This document shows positions 9,609-18,969 of a DNA stretch of 48,299 bases, piece by piece; the stretch's first letter is position 1; the number at the start of each line of letters is the position of its first letter. Below the pieces are notes generated by a model. That model saw nothing but the letters and a program-made list of their open reading frames with translations. It did no database searches and was not told the DNA's origin. The stretch is from Saprospiraceae bacterium (GTDB lineage Bacteria; Bacteroidota; Bacteroidia; Chitinophagales; Saprospiraceae): NCBI GenBank assembly GCA_020850225.1, contig JADZFD010000057.1, positions 1-48,299 of the forward strand, read 5' to 3'. Both the position numbers and the translations under genes were made by a program.

Positions 9609-9718
9609 TATTATTTATTTTAAATAAGCGTGTATGAAAACCCTGTCAGGAATCACAATCATACGTTTAATATTTCATTTGATAAGCAAAACATTCAAAT
9701 TCCCTGAAATTTAAATTA

Positions 9719-11440
9719 TTACTGAATGGATTTACCTGCATATTTCCTGCGTCTGATAATCTGATAAATAAATCCGAAAATTGCGAGTAAAACTACGGGA
9801 AGCACCACATTTATAAGCTGCCATTTCAATCGTTCCGATCTGGTTTTAACACCATCCAGCAGTCTCAGTTTAATCTCTTTGGACCTTGCTTCCAGCACTT
9901 GCTCACCGTTGAGCATATACTCGACTGAATTGAGTACAAAATCCTTATTACCTTTATAATATCTCCTTTCCCATTTATTATAGCCAATATCTTCAGTAAC
10001 ACCGGAGGAATTGTTGACCAGATTCTTGGCAAAGTCAGCATCGGACACAATGAGTTGTTTGGCAGATGGCTTACTCGATTCTTTAAATCTGACACCAATC
10101 TGATCCAGGACATTCTGAAAATCCGGAGTCAGTCTGTTATTAAAAAAAGATTCAAATTTTCCTTCGAGCAATACTGCCACCGGCCTGTTGCCGCTATTGA
10201 ATTTTTGTGGATCAGGTTGCGTCTTTAATATTTCAAATGTTAGTCGTACGGGAGCCAACTGTGATCTTGAATACTTTGAACTCTTCAGTAATATTGTTTT
10301 TTTGATATCCGAATGTGTCTTAAGTGTATCTATAGTACTTGGGAAAAACATATTTACCCGATCAATATTCTTCACTATTGGATGGTTATTGGCTGATGCT
10401 ACAGCCAAATGATAAGGCCATGGAAACAATCTTGTCTGTGGTTTGTCTCCTGCCATACCGATGACCTGCGGTATCTGACTGCATTCCAGATCCATTATCA
10501 GGTCGGGCATAACGCGAACTCCATATTTAAACAGCATATCGTCCAGGCCATTATTATTTTCAACGGGCACATAGAATTGATACTTATTAATACTGTCCAA
10601 TGAAGTTTCAAATTTCTCTATAAGCCATATTATCTTCCCGCCATCCATCAGATACTGATCCAGTTTGAACTGATTCTGAAGGGTAAAAGCTGTTTTCGGT
10701 GCAGCAACAATAACCAAATCAATTGTACTGTCCAGTCTGATCAGTGAATCCAAAGAAACCAGGCCAACTTTATGAAACTTGCGAAGTTCGCTCTCCAACC
10801 TGAATAATTGACCTTCCTCAAGTTCTCCATTTCCCTGTGTAATGAGAATGTTCTTCATTTTCTGAGATTGCATCATCTGAAAGGTGTTGGCAAACTTATA
10901 TTCCAGCAGAGCTATAGAATTATTGAGAATCTCCTCTTCATCATCACCTGGCTTTTGCTCTTCGAGTAGGTTGATAATAAATTTTCTACCCTTGTAAGTG
11001 ATGATTGCAAAAGGAAATACAGGCTTCTGAACGAACTGCGTTCCATCTGAATAACTTAGATTAACAGGTATAATATTATCCTCAATAAGTTGTTTTCTTC
11101 TTTTCTCAACTACTGTTGCCACTCCATCATTCGGATCTTCAAATTCGTAAACGATTTTTCCGTTAATGCCTCTGAATTTGGTCATCATATCCTTTACAGA
11201 TGTCTGCAAACGTTTGAATCCTGCAGGGAATTCACCTTCCAGCAATATACGGATGGTCACATTGTCATCAGCTGATTCAACAATATCCCTGGTACTCTTA
11301 CTTAACGTAAACCTGTTGTCATCTGTCAGGTCAACATCTGTAAATACAAACGAACTTATAATGTTGACAACTATAACAATAGCTATTATAATCAGTATTT
11401 GTACATAAATACCCAATGAAGAAGTTTGTCTGGATGTCAT
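9719..11440 (-). CDS. gldG: Gliding-motility ABC transporter substrate-binding-like subunit GldG
   Basis: Auxiliary subunit of the GldA-GldF-GldG ABC transporter required for gliding in Flavobacterium. The 573-residue protein has an N-terminal membrane helix (VQILIIIAIVIVVNIISSFVF), a large periplasmic ABC_transp_aux region starting VDLTDDNRFTLSKST, and a C-terminal helix (LPVVLLAIFGFIYQII) followed by a basic tail. I start it at the ATG at 11440 (MTSRQTSSLG) because it lies one base after the gldF stop; the longer frame to 11527 overlaps gldF deeply. The gene order gldA-gldF-gldG supports a single transcript. Confidence 0.9.
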   Translation of the reverse strand: MTSRQTSSLGIYVQILIIIAIVIVVNIISSFVFTDVDLTDDNRFTLSKSTRDIVESADDNVTIRILLEGEFPAGFKRLQTSVKDMMTKFRGINGKIVYEFEDPNDGVATVVEKRRKQLIEDNIIPVNLSYSDGTQFVQKPVFPFAIITYKGRKFIINLLEEQKPGDDEEEILNNSIALLEYKFANTFQMMQSQKMKNILITQGNGELEEGQLFRLESELRKFHKVGLVSLDSLIRLDSTIDLVIVAAPKTAFTLQNQFKLDQYLMDGGKIIWLIEKFETSLDSINKYQFYVPVENNNGLDDMLFKYGVRVMPDLIMDLECSQIPQVIGMAGDKPQTRLFPWPYHLAVASANNHPIVKNIDRVNMFFPSTIDTLKTHSDIKKTILLKSSKYSRSQLAPVRLTFEILKTQPDPQKFNSGNRPVAVLLEGKFESFFNNRLTPDFQNVLDQIGVRFKESSKPSAKQLIVSDADFAKNLVNNSSGVTEDIGYNKWERRYYKGNKDFVLNSVEYMLNGEQVLEARSKEIKLRLLDGVKTRSERLKWQLINVVLPVVLLAIFGFIYQIIRRRKYAGKSIQ

Positions 11441-11441
11441 A

Positions 11442-12170
11442 TTATTTTCTTTTTTCAAGGATATGTACAGTTGAATAAATAAAAACGAAAATAACAGATA
11501 TAAAGTACACAAGATCTCTGGTATCAATCAATCCTTTACTTATACTCGAATAATGATAATTAATACCAATTTTCTGAATTATCAGGTCCATCGTCCCGGT
11601 AAAAAACGGCATTATAGCAATATATGAAAACGCCCAATGAAAGAAAAAACATAAAAATGCGCCCAAAATAAAGGCTACAATCTGATTTTGGGTGAGCATA
11701 GATGCAAACATACCAATCGAAACAAAGGCTCCGGCCAAAAATACCAGTCCTATATATGACCCAATTATTGCCCCTGAATCGAGATTGCCTTTGGGAGCTC
11801 CCAACTGATATATTGAAATGTAGTAAATCAATGTAGGAAGTAATGCAAACAGCACAAGCGCTATATTGGCAAAATATTTACCGCCTACTATCTGCCAGGT
11901 AGTAAGTGGCTTCGTATACAGTATTTCAATGGTTCCCTTATTGTACTCTTCAGCAAAACTACGCATCGTCACTGCAGGTATCAGAAATAAAAATACTAGC
12001 GGAGCAATGGAAAACAATTGATCCATAGTAGCAAAATTATAGTCCAGGACACTGGTTTCTGAAAATACCCACATAAACAAACCTATGGATATTAAAAATA
12101 CACCAATGACTATATATCCTATCAATGTTGAAAAAAATGCATGAATTTCCTTAGTGAATATGCTATACAT
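11442..12170 (-). CDS. gldF: Gliding-motility ABC transporter permease GldF
   Basis: Six-helix permease of the ABC-2 type (242 residues). It opens MYSIFTKEIHAFFSTLIGYIV, the usual amphipathic start of this family, and contains the conserved FLIPAVTMRSFAEEYNKGTIE stretch around residues 57-77 before the second half of the helices. Its start overlaps the end of gldA by 8 bases (12163-12170) and its stop is one base from gldG, so translation is probably coupled. Function: membrane channel of the GldAFG transporter needed for gliding; the transported substrate is not known. Confidence 0.92.
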   Translation of the reverse strand: MYSIFTKEIHAFFSTLIGYIVIGVFLISIGLFMWVFSETSVLDYNFATMDQLFSIAPLVFLFLIPAVTMRSFAEEYNKGTIEILYTKPLTTWQIVGGKYFANIALVLFALLPTLIYYISIYQLGAPKGNLDSGAIIGSYIGLVFLAGAFVSIGMFASMLTQNQIVAFILGAFLCFFFHWAFSYIAIMPFFTGTMDLIIQKIGINYHYSSISKGLIDTRDLVYFISVIFVFIYSTVHILEKRK

Positions 12171-13083
12171 ACTTTTCGGCTTTGGTGAGTTTTCTGAATA
12201 TTTCTTCGATATTCGCTTTTTCCTGACGCAATTCGATAATTACCTGATTATGTTGCACGGCAGTATGGAAAATATCTGCCCGTACATCTCTTCCTTCCTG
12301 CGTGGAGAATATATACAATCCCTGATCAAATGTTATACTGGTTACACCATTAAGTTTTTTGTAGGGTTCAATATCCGTTTTACCTTCTTCAAACCTTACA
12401 AAGACCTGCTGACTACCCGACATTCTGACACTCAGGACATCTATGGACTCATCTGCTACTAACTGACCATCATTGACGATAACCACTCTGTCACAAAGTG
12501 CCTGAACTTCCTGCATGATATGCGAAGAAAAAATTACTGTCTTATCTTTGCCCAGGTTTTTGATAAGCTGACGTATATCCACCAACTGATTCATATCCAA
12601 CCCTGAAGTGGGTTCGTCCAGTATCAGTACTTTGGCATCGTGAATAATTGCCTGGGCAAGACCTACTCGCTGCCGGTATCCTTTGGATAAGGTACCGATA
12701 ATCTTGTTTTGCTCCTTTTCCAAGCCTGTCATTCCGATTACTTCAGCTATTCTTTTCGCTTTATTGTCTATCCTGTGAATACTGGCTATAAACTGAAGAA
12801 ATTCCTTGACATACATTTCCTCATACAGCGGGTTGTGTTCCGGCAGGTATCCGATGTGTTTTCTGGCTGATAATGGGTCTATGGAAGTATCAAATCCATC
12901 AACTATTATCTGGCCTGATGTAGGTTGTGTGTAGCAACATATCATCTTCATTGTCGTTGTTTTGCCTGCTCCATTCGGACCAAGAAATCCAAGAATTTCA
13001 CCTGACCTGGCTTCAAATGATACATTATTGACAACTGCGCGGTCATCGTAGACCTTGGTTAAATCCTTAACAATTACCGACAT
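12163..13083 (-). CDS. gldA: Gliding-motility ABC transporter ATPase GldA
   Basis: ABC ATPase of 306 residues. Walker A is GPNGAGKT (35-42), the signature is LSKGYRQR (132-139), Walker B is VLILDEP (152-158) followed by TSGLD, and the switch His lies in SSHIM. After the ATPase core is a C-terminal domain of about 90 residues typical of GldA. It powers the GldF/GldG transporter. The protein is the first gene of gldA-gldF-gldG and a -7 promoter element lies at 13122-13129. Similar ATPases serve other ABC-2 exporters, but the neighbours settle the name. Confidence 0.93.
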   Translation of the reverse strand: MSVIVKDLTKVYDDRAVVNNVSFEARSGEILGFLGPNGAGKTTTMKMICCYTQPTSGQIIVDGFDTSIDPLSARKHIGYLPEHNPLYEEMYVKEFLQFIASIHRIDNKAKRIAEVIGMTGLEKEQNKIIGTLSKGYRQRVGLAQAIIHDAKVLILDEPTSGLDMNQLVDIRQLIKNLGKDKTVIFSSHIMQEVQALCDRVVIVNDGQLVADESIDVLSVRMSGSQQVFVRFEEGKTDIEPYKKLNGVTSITFDQGLYIFSTQEGRDVRADIFHTAVQHNQVIIELRQEKANIEEIFRKLTKAEKYV

Positions 13084-13121
13084 AGGGTTGGATACTTATA
13101 CAGATTATTGAAATTGAGGTG

Positions 13122-13129
13122 CAAAAATA
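13122..13129 (-). promoter_or_regulatory. Candidate -7 element upstream of gldA
   Basis: TATTTTTG on the minus strand, about 40 bases before the gldA ATG. The -33 position is not TTTG, so this is a partial match. It suggests gldAFG can be transcribed separately from the adaptor gene upstream. Confidence 0.4.
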
Positions 13130-13321
13130 CAAAATATTTAGCTATCCGTACAGTTATCATTAAGTTAAAACATTATATGTCAGCACAAGTACTTATCGCT
13201 CATCCATCAAAAGATTATAATGTGTATAAAATATACTGAATTATAAAATCTTTTTCATATTATAAGGTCTATGTGTTATCCGATTATAACGCTTAGCGGT
13301 ATCTGTACAAACTATTACCAC

Positions 13322-14689
13322 TTACTTATCCTTATCTTTTGCTTTTATCCGTACTTTGTCACCTGATTTCAGATCCTTACTAATGACATTATACGGACCT
13401 GTAATAACCTTGTTTCCTATATCTATGCCATTGATTATCTGAATATATTCGTCATCTTGTATGCCGGATTCGACTCTGATCATACGTGCTGTATCCGCAT
13501 CCATTACAAATACAACTTCTTCAATATCTGACTTTTGATTATCTTTTAGTTCGATATCATCTGAAGTTTTCTCAGATTTTTTTTCACGTATTGTCACGCT
13601 TTGAATGGGTACAGCTATAACATCTTTCACTTCATGAGTATAAATATCCACTGAAGCTGACATACCCGGCCGTAAAGGGTATTTTACCTTAGTTGTTACG
13701 ATATCAGCATAGGAAGCTTCATCAATCAGAATTTTAACTATAAAATTGGTAACCTGATCCGTTGAAACCTGATTAGTCAGAGAAGATAGATTGGATGCAG
13801 AGTTGGCTATCTGAGTCACATAGCCCTTGAATTTTTTACCTACATAGGCATCAACTTCAATATCAGCCTTATCACCCAGTTCTACTTTGAGTATGTCATT
13901 CTCGCTGACATCTACCTGAACTTCCATAGCATTAAGGTTGGAGATGCGCATCATTTCAGTACCTGTCATCTGAATGGTACCTACTACTCTTTCTCCCTTC
14001 TCCACCGACAACTTGGAAATAATGCCATTTGTTGGGGCCTTGATTGTAGTACGGTCCAGGCTGGTTTTTAATTCATTAAGTCCTGCAACAGCGCCTTTTA
14101 TACTGTAATCGGAAGCTTCAGCATTTTGCTGTGCTGATTTTATGGAAGCCTCAGCGCCTCTCAAATTTGCTTCTAACTGACGAAGTGTAGCGAGCGACTG
14201 ATCCAATTCTGCCTGAGAAATGACACCGTCCTTTTTGAGTTGTTCGTTGCGTTTATGTACGGTTTTTGCATTTTCAAGTTGAGCTGCTATCTGCTCCTTC
14301 TGTGCCTTACTACTCTCAATCTGTGATTTTGATATGGCGAGTTGTGCTTTGGAAGCATTGAGGCTTGCCTCACCTCGCTGAACGGCTGACAGGTAGGAAT
14401 CAGGATTAATTTTTGCAAGTATCTGGCCAACTACCACTGAATCACCTTCCTTAACGAACAGATCGACAATCTCTCCGGAAACATCAGATGATATCTTTAC
14501 CTCAGTAACAGGATATATCTTGCCACTTGCGGAAACTGTTTCGAATATAGTCCTTTTAGCCGCATCTTCGACACTTACTGATATTCCTTTCGGTTTGGTT
14601 CGAGAGGAATAGACAGCATATCCTGCCAATACTATCATCAGGATAATCACCCCATAAACAATCCAGGAAGTTTTTTTATTTTTTTGCAT
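13322..14689 (-). CDS. Periplasmic adaptor (membrane fusion) subunit, HlyD/MacA type
   Basis: Links an inner-membrane pump to a TolC-like channel. The 455-residue protein has an N-terminal anchor (IVYGVIILMIVLAGYAVY), a first lipoyl half-motif (VSGEIVDLFVKEGDSVVVGQ), a long Gln/Ala/Lys/Glu-rich coiled-coil hairpin at about 105-210, a second lipoyl half (TNGIISKLSVEKGERV) and beta-barrel and membrane-proximal domains. Start: ATG at 14689; the frame also has a TTG just upstream at 14692. It follows tolC by 58 bases on the same strand and forms an operon with it. No RND or MacB-type pump gene follows: the next gene, after 238 bases, is gldA. The C-terminus is highly charged (KDLKSGDKVRIKAKDKDK). 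Confidence 0.9.
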   Translation of the reverse strand: MQKNKKTSWIVYGVIILMIVLAGYAVYSSRTKPKGISVSVEDAAKRTIFETVSASGKIYPVTEVKISSDVSGEIVDLFVKEGDSVVVGQILAKINPDSYLSAVQRGEASLNASKAQLAISKSQIESSKAQKEQIAAQLENAKTVHKRNEQLKKDGVISQAELDQSLATLRQLEANLRGAEASIKSAQQNAEASDYSIKGAVAGLNELKTSLDRTTIKAPTNGIISKLSVEKGERVVGTIQMTGTEMMRISNLNAMEVQVDVSENDILKVELGDKADIEVDAYVGKKFKGYVTQIANSASNLSSLTNQVSTDQVTNFIVKILIDEASYADIVTTKVKYPLRPGMSASVDIYTHEVKDVIAVPIQSVTIREKKSEKTSDDIELKDNQKSDIEEVVFVMDADTARMIRVESGIQDDEYIQIINGIDIGNKVITGPYNVISKDLKSGDKVRIKAKDKDK

Positions 14690-14747
14690 CAATCAAATGT
14701 TTAATAAAAATATTATATAATACTGAATAACAGGCATTTATCTGTAT

Positions 14748-16172
14748 TTAATTAAGATTAATTGGTTTTCCAAGGTAATAATCCAACACTCTCGTCCTGA
14801 AAATATAGTCGTATTTGGCTACCAGGTGGTTTATTTCGGCTGATTCAAGGATCGTTTTCAAACGGCTCAGTTCAAAAACGCTGGTAGCTCCCAACTCAAA
14901 TCGCTTCAAAGCGTTGTTATATACTACCGACTGTGCATTTTTAGTCTTTTCGGTAGCATTGAACCGCATTTTTGATGATCTGGCATCTGCATAAGCCTGT
15001 GCTACACTCGTTTTTAGAGTTTCAACTGTTTGCTCATATCCTATTTTTGCCCGCTCCAAATTTAGTTTTGCTTTCTGCTGGTTTGCCTTGATACTGTAAT
15101 TACTATATATGGGAATATTCAGGGAAATGCCGACACCATAGGACAAATTATTGTTGAACTGATCCAGATATGGCGTTTTTTCCAAAACCGGAATATTCTG
15201 AGGAAAACCAATAGTAACAGGCTGATTGTTGAAAATGATATCTTGCTCTACTATTTCTCTATTGTAGCCTGATATATTATAACCCTTATTGGAATAATTC
15301 GTACGAAGATTACCCCCGGCGACCAACGATGGTATAGCCTCGGCTTGAGCAATTTTCTCATTGATAGCAGCACTCTGCATTCTCCATTCGGAAGCCATGA
15401 CTGTAGCCTGATTAGATTTAGCAGTTTCAAACAGGTAATCAAATGATATCAGATCAGGATCAGTGGATGGAGACAGAGAGCCGGTCACAGCGATATCTAT
15501 GTCTTCATCCGGATTGGCACGCATCAGTTGTTTCAGATTCAACAATTGTAGCTGTAAAATATTTTTATTCTCAATAACCGTTTGTTCGTTTACAGCAATC
15601 TGGGCTTCTATCTCAAACCTGTCATTCTCAGCCATATTGCCTACGGCTATCTGTTTTTGAAGCAAATTTAGCTGATCCTTTGTCTGATTGAGTTGATTTT
15701 GGGCATTCTGCAGGTTTTCTTTTGCAAAAAGTATATTGAGATACACACTTGAAACCTGAAGTGAAATATCTTTTTGTGTTTGCTCCAGATCTTTCTCTGC
15801 TGCCTTCAAATTCGCAACACTTTGTTTGTTCATATTATTAATTTTGTTGCCATTGTACAAAATAACATTAGAACTGAGTGAAGCACTGTTATTGAAGAAT
15901 GTCTCGGTCGTAAAGAGGTTTTGTGTAGGATCTACGGTACGGCCAAAGTTCCATCCTACATTGGAATTGAAAGAAAGGTTGGGAAATCTGCTGTGTTGCG
16001 CCAATTTAATATCCAGCCGTGCATTGTCCAAAGCTATTTCACTGTTTTGTATCTGTAAATTGGTTGCTATTGCCTTCTTTATGCACGCTTCGAGTGTATA
16101 TGTTGTCTGACCGTTTACGGTAGAAAAACTTAACCATATCAAACAAATCGAAAAAAAACATTTTACATACAT
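14748..16172 (-). CDS. TolC-family outer-membrane efflux channel
   Basis: Outer-membrane channel protein of 474 residues with a signal peptide (VKCFFSICLIWLSFSTVNG) and the two-fold OEP repeat: each half has long amphipathic helices rich in Gln, Asn and Ala (YTLEACIKKAIATNLQIQNSE in the first, the segment around LNLERAKIGYEQTVETL in the second). It is the first gene of a pair with the adaptor downstream. In a complete system the channel, adaptor and inner-membrane pump form a continuous export route. The pump partner is not in this window. Confidence 0.92.
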   Translation of the reverse strand: MYVKCFFSICLIWLSFSTVNGQTTYTLEACIKKAIATNLQIQNSEIALDNARLDIKLAQHSRFPNLSFNSNVGWNFGRTVDPTQNLFTTETFFNNSASLSSNVILYNGNKINNMNKQSVANLKAAEKDLEQTQKDISLQVSSVYLNILFAKENLQNAQNQLNQTKDQLNLLQKQIAVGNMAENDRFEIEAQIAVNEQTVIENKNILQLQLLNLKQLMRANPDEDIDIAVTGSLSPSTDPDLISFDYLFETAKSNQATVMASEWRMQSAAINEKIAQAEAIPSLVAGGNLRTNYSNKGYNISGYNREIVEQDIIFNNQPVTIGFPQNIPVLEKTPYLDQFNNNLSYGVGISLNIPIYSNYSIKANQQKAKLNLERAKIGYEQTVETLKTSVAQAYADARSSKMRFNATEKTKNAQSVVYNNALKRFELGATSVFELSRLKTILESAEINHLVAKYDYIFRTRVLDYYLGKPINLN

Positions 16173-16373
16173 AACCTACGTTATTTATGGCACAATATTA
16201 ATGCTATCAGGATGAATAGTTAAATTTTTTATATAAAAAGATGGATTATACAGATAAAATTCAACAAAACTTACTTTTTACATCATTTTCATACATTTCT
16301 GATATGGACATCATTATCACCGGGTAAACCGCACAAAACTGTATGTATATATTTTAAATAAGAGCAAAATATC

Positions 16374-16381
16374 TACCTTTG
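16374..16381 (+). promoter_or_regulatory. Candidate -7 element of fmt
   Basis: TACCTTTG matches TAnnTTTG 26 bases before the fmt ATG. The -33 region (about 16350-16354) is ATTTT-like rather than TTTG. Confidence 0.5.
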
Positions 16382-16407
16382 TCCCTTCTGACAAGTAATC
16401 TCAACGC

Positions 16408-17346
16408 ATGAAAATAGTATTTATGGGTACTCCGGAGTTTGCAGTACCTTCTTTGGATATATTGGTAAAAAATGGATATGATATTGCAGCCATCGTAACA
16501 GCTCAGGACAGTTTCGGCGGCAGAGGAGGCAAACAACGTATTGAGTCTGCGGTAAAAAAGTACGCCACTACCTATCAAATTCCGGTATTACAGCCGGAGA
16601 AACTAAGAGATCCTGACTTCGTAAGTACACTTGAATCATTACAGGCAGACGTATTTATCGTCGTTGCATTCAGGATGCTTCCTGAAGTAGTTTGGAATAT
16701 GCCACGTCTGGGAACATTCAATCTTCATGGGAGTTTACTGCCCAAATACCGGGGAGCTGCACCTATTAATCATGCTATTATTCAAGGTGAAACTAAAACA
16801 GGAATAACCAGCTTTAAACTCAAACACGAAATCGATACAGGTGATATTATGCTAAGGGCAGATTTACCCATAGAAGAAACGGATACAGCAGGTACACTCC
16901 ATGACAAAATGATGATTCTGGGTGCTGAAATTGTCCTTAAGACAGTACGAATGCTTGAAACAGGCAATTACATCCTACAGCCTCAGGATGATATTGCATC
17001 AACTCCTGCGCCAAAAATATATCATGACACCTGCTGCATTGACTTCAACAAACCTGTTGAAGATGTGTACAACTTTGTACGCGGTCTTAGCCCATATCCT
17101 GCAGCCTGGTGCATTATAGATGACATAGAAGTGAAGATTATGCAGGCAGATAAAATATTAGTCGAGGACGAGCTAGTTCCCGGAGAAATTCACACGGACC
17201 AAAAGAAAAATGTTCATATAAAATGCAAAGGCGGCTACCTTAAACTGGAAATGATCAAACCTGCCGGAAAAAAATTGATGACTATTCAGGAATACCTCAA
17301 TGGGCACAAAATCAACAATCTTAAGGTAAAATCATTCGTATTATGA
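16408..17346 (+). CDS. fmt: Methionyl-tRNA formyltransferase
   Basis: Transfers formyl from 10-formyl-tetrahydrofolate to Met-tRNA(fMet), in the cytosol, to prime translation. The 312-residue length is normal. The N-terminal Rossmann-like domain starts MKIVFMGTPEFAVPSLDIL; the catalytic residues are visible as N105 and H107 in NLHGSLLPKYRGAAPIN and D143 in EIDTGD. The C-terminal OB-like tRNA-binding domain follows from about residue 205. It stands alone, divergent from tolC and convergent with the PhnA-type gene; def is not adjacent. Confidence 0.97.
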   Translation: MKIVFMGTPEFAVPSLDILVKNGYDIAAIVTAQDSFGGRGGKQRIESAVKKYATTYQIPVLQPEKLRDPDFVSTLESLQADVFIVVAFRMLPEVVWNMPRLGTFNLHGSLLPKYRGAAPINHAIIQGETKTGITSFKLKHEIDTGDIMLRADLPIEETDTAGTLHDKMMILGAEIVLKTVRMLETGNYILQPQDDIASTPAPKIYHDTCCIDFNKPVEDVYNFVRGLSPYPAAWCIIDDIEVKIMQADKILVEDELVPGEIHTDQKKNVHIKCKGGYLKLEMIKPAGKKLMTIQEYLNGHKINNLKVKSFVL

Positions 17347-17391
17347 TATCACATACTACAGAACAGCAATTATTTCATGACTTTCAATACT

Positions 17392-17724
17392 TTATGCTTT
17401 TTTGACAAATTCAGATTTAATAGCCATAGCTCCAAATCCATCGATTCTGCAATCTATATTATGATCACTGTCAACAAGACGTATATTTTTAATCTTGGTT
17501 CCGGCCTTTACAGGTTGAGGAGAGCCCTTAACCGGTAATGTCTTAACAACAATCACGGTATCGCCGTCTGCAAGTCTGTTGCCGTTGACATCCTTTACTA
17601 TCAAGCCATCTTCCGGCATTTCCTCAGGGTTCCATTCATATCCGCATTCCGAACAAGCCATTAAGGGATCCATACTATATACATACTGTGAATTGCACTG
17701 TGGGCATGAAATGTTATCGCTCAT
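17392..17724 (-). CDS. PhnA/YjdM-type zinc-ribbon protein
   Basis: A 110-residue protein with an N-terminal zinc ribbon (CPQC at 7-10 and CSEC at 24-27) followed by a small beta-barrel PhnA domain ([18 protein letters not shown]...LPVKGS). Length and layout match E. coli YjdM (formerly PhnA), which despite its old name is not shown to take part in phosphonate use; the real function is unclear. The start is placed at 17724 ([10 protein letters not shown]), with a -7 element TACATTTG at 17747-17754; the longer frame to 17784 would read through that element. It faces fmt with 45 bases between. Confidence 0.88.
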   Translation of the reverse strand: MSDNISCPQCNSQYVYSMDPLMACSECGYEWNPEEMPEDGLIVKDVNGNRLADGDTVIVVKTLPVKGSPQPVKAGTKIKNIRLVDSDHNIDCRIDGFGAMAIKSEFVKKA

Positions 17725-17746
17725 ACTGAATTTCAATAATTTTATG

Positions 17747-17754
17747 CAAATGTA
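17747..17754 (-). promoter_or_regulatory. Candidate -7 element of the PhnA-type gene
   Basis: TACATTTG on the minus strand 22 bases before the ATG at 17724. No clear TTTG at -33. Confidence 0.4.
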
Positions 17755-17784
17755 CAAAATTAAAACCGGATTTAAGAAAATCAA

Positions 17785-18215
17785 TCAGACTCGTGTGTAT
17801 AACAAATTGCACTTTTTATTATAAATCTTATTGCTTCACTGTATTTTGTCACCTTTTCCTGCGGTCACCTATACCTTTGGAATGCTAACGCAGGCTATGC
17901 TTTTACTTTTTTCATTACCAAATAAAAAGTCCATGTCAAAAAAGGCGATTGCAGGGTATCGTTCTCTTCATAGTAAAAATGCTTTTTCTATCTCCTGCAG
18001 TGCTATCCTCTTGCGTTCACTACTATTTTTGCGATAGACGCACTTTGGACATTACGACCACTATCGCTTGTTTTGACACGGTTTATTTAAATCATACAGC
18101 GTAAATCAATAGCCTTTAACAATATTAAGAAAAAATGACTTACTTCGATTTTAGTTATAGGCAATATCAGGAATATTATATTATCAAAATTTTGTGCAAT
18201 TTGTTTATACACACT
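17785..18215. other. Structured intergenic stretch without a recognisable gene
   Basis: The gap between the divergent PhnA-type and SDR genes. Its middle part (about 17830-18080) is richer in G+C than the flanks and holds short inverted repeats: CCTGCG (17858-17863) with CGCAGG (17889-17894), and GCGATAG (18031-18037) with CTATCGC (18061-18067), plus a repeated GTCACC at about 17849 and 17864. A 68-codon ORF (17831-18037, plus strand) has no protein-like character. It may be an intergenic repeat element, a small RNA or a decayed insertion. Confidence 0.45.
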
Positions 18216-18218
18216 TTT

Positions 18219-18250
18219 CTTGTTAAAAGTAGCAGGATAGTGTATTTTTG
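18219..18250 (+). promoter_or_regulatory. Bacteroidota-type promoter of the NAD(P)-binding protein gene
   Basis: CTTG (18219-18222, one mismatch to TTTG), a 20-base spacer and TATTTTTG (18243-18250), 17 bases before the ATG. Confidence 0.6.
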
Positions 18251-18267
18251 TATATAATTTGTAAGTT

Positions 18268-18903
18268 ATGAAAGCTTTGGTTATCGGCGCTACTGGTGCA
18301 ACAGGAAAGGATCTGGTACTCGCATTATTGGAGAATCCGGAAGTTCATGAAGTACATGTTTTTGTAAGGAGAAAAATGGATTTACATTCAGACAAACTCA
18401 TCGTGCATATTGTTGATTTTGACCTGCCTGAATCATGGAATAATTTGGTACAGGGTGATGTAGCTTTTTCATGTATGGGTACTACACTTAAAGTAGCAGG
18501 GAGCAAAGAGGCTCAATGGAGAATTGATTTCACATATCAGTATAATTTTGCAGTGGCAGCCAGTGAGAATAATGTAAAAACATTTGTATTGTTATCTGCA
18601 CACGGAGCCAATTCAGAATCTCATTTATTTTACTCAAAAATGAAGGGGAAACTTGAAGCAAGTATCAGAAAATTGATTTTTCAATCTCTGATTATTGTTA
18701 AGCCGGGCATCCTTCTAAGAAAGGGAAGTAACCGGCTTGGCGAAAGGGTAGTGGTCAGTTTTCTGCAATTTGTAAACAAGCTGGGATTATTAAAAAAATA
18801 CCGTCCGATACCAACCAATGAACTGGCAACGTCCATGGTCAATCATGCATTATTAAGTGTAAAAGGATGCACGGTTATTGATATGAATGGAATAATCAGA
18901 TAA
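18268..18903 (+). CDS. NAD(P)H-binding atypical SDR protein
   Basis: A 211-residue Rossmann protein of the atypical/extended short-chain dehydrogenase group, similar in layout to HTATIP2/NmrA-like oxidoreductases. The nucleotide-binding loop is GATGATG (8-14) and a conserved stretch follows (DVAFSCMGTTLKVAGSKE). LLSAHGANSESHLFYSKMKGKLE carries the Y-x-x-x-K catalytic pattern of SDRs (YSKMK). Expected to be a cytosolic oxidoreductase or redox-sensing protein; the substrate is unknown. It stands alone with its own promoter, upstream of the thioredoxin-like gene by 66 bases. Confidence 0.85.
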   Translation: MKALVIGATGATGKDLVLALLENPEVHEVHVFVRRKMDLHSDKLIVHIVDFDLPESWNNLVQGDVAFSCMGTTLKVAGSKEAQWRIDFTYQYNFAVAASENNVKTFVLLSAHGANSESHLFYSKMKGKLEASIRKLIFQSLIIVKPGILLRKGSNRLGERVVVSFLQFVNKLGLLKKYRPIPTNELATSMVNHALLSVKGCTVIDMNGIIR

Positions 18904-18969
18904 TTTCGGATAAATTTGTCATCAATTATGGTTTTTTATTGTTATAATCGCAATAAATACTTTTAAGTC

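Noticed and set aside
11441..11527. Longer gldG start within gldF
   Set aside because: It would overlap gldF by 86 bases; the ATG at 11440, one base after the gldF stop, fits the family N-terminus.
8592..16172. A single seven-gene export system from tolC to the DUF4340 gene
   Set aside because: A 238-base gap and a separate -7 element split the tolC/adaptor pair from gldAFG, so I kept this as a possibility only and not as a call.
17831..18037. 68-codon plus-strand ORF in the gap before the SDR gene
   Set aside because: No family resemblance, no promoter or conserved start, and the stretch carries inverted repeats typical of non-coding DNA.
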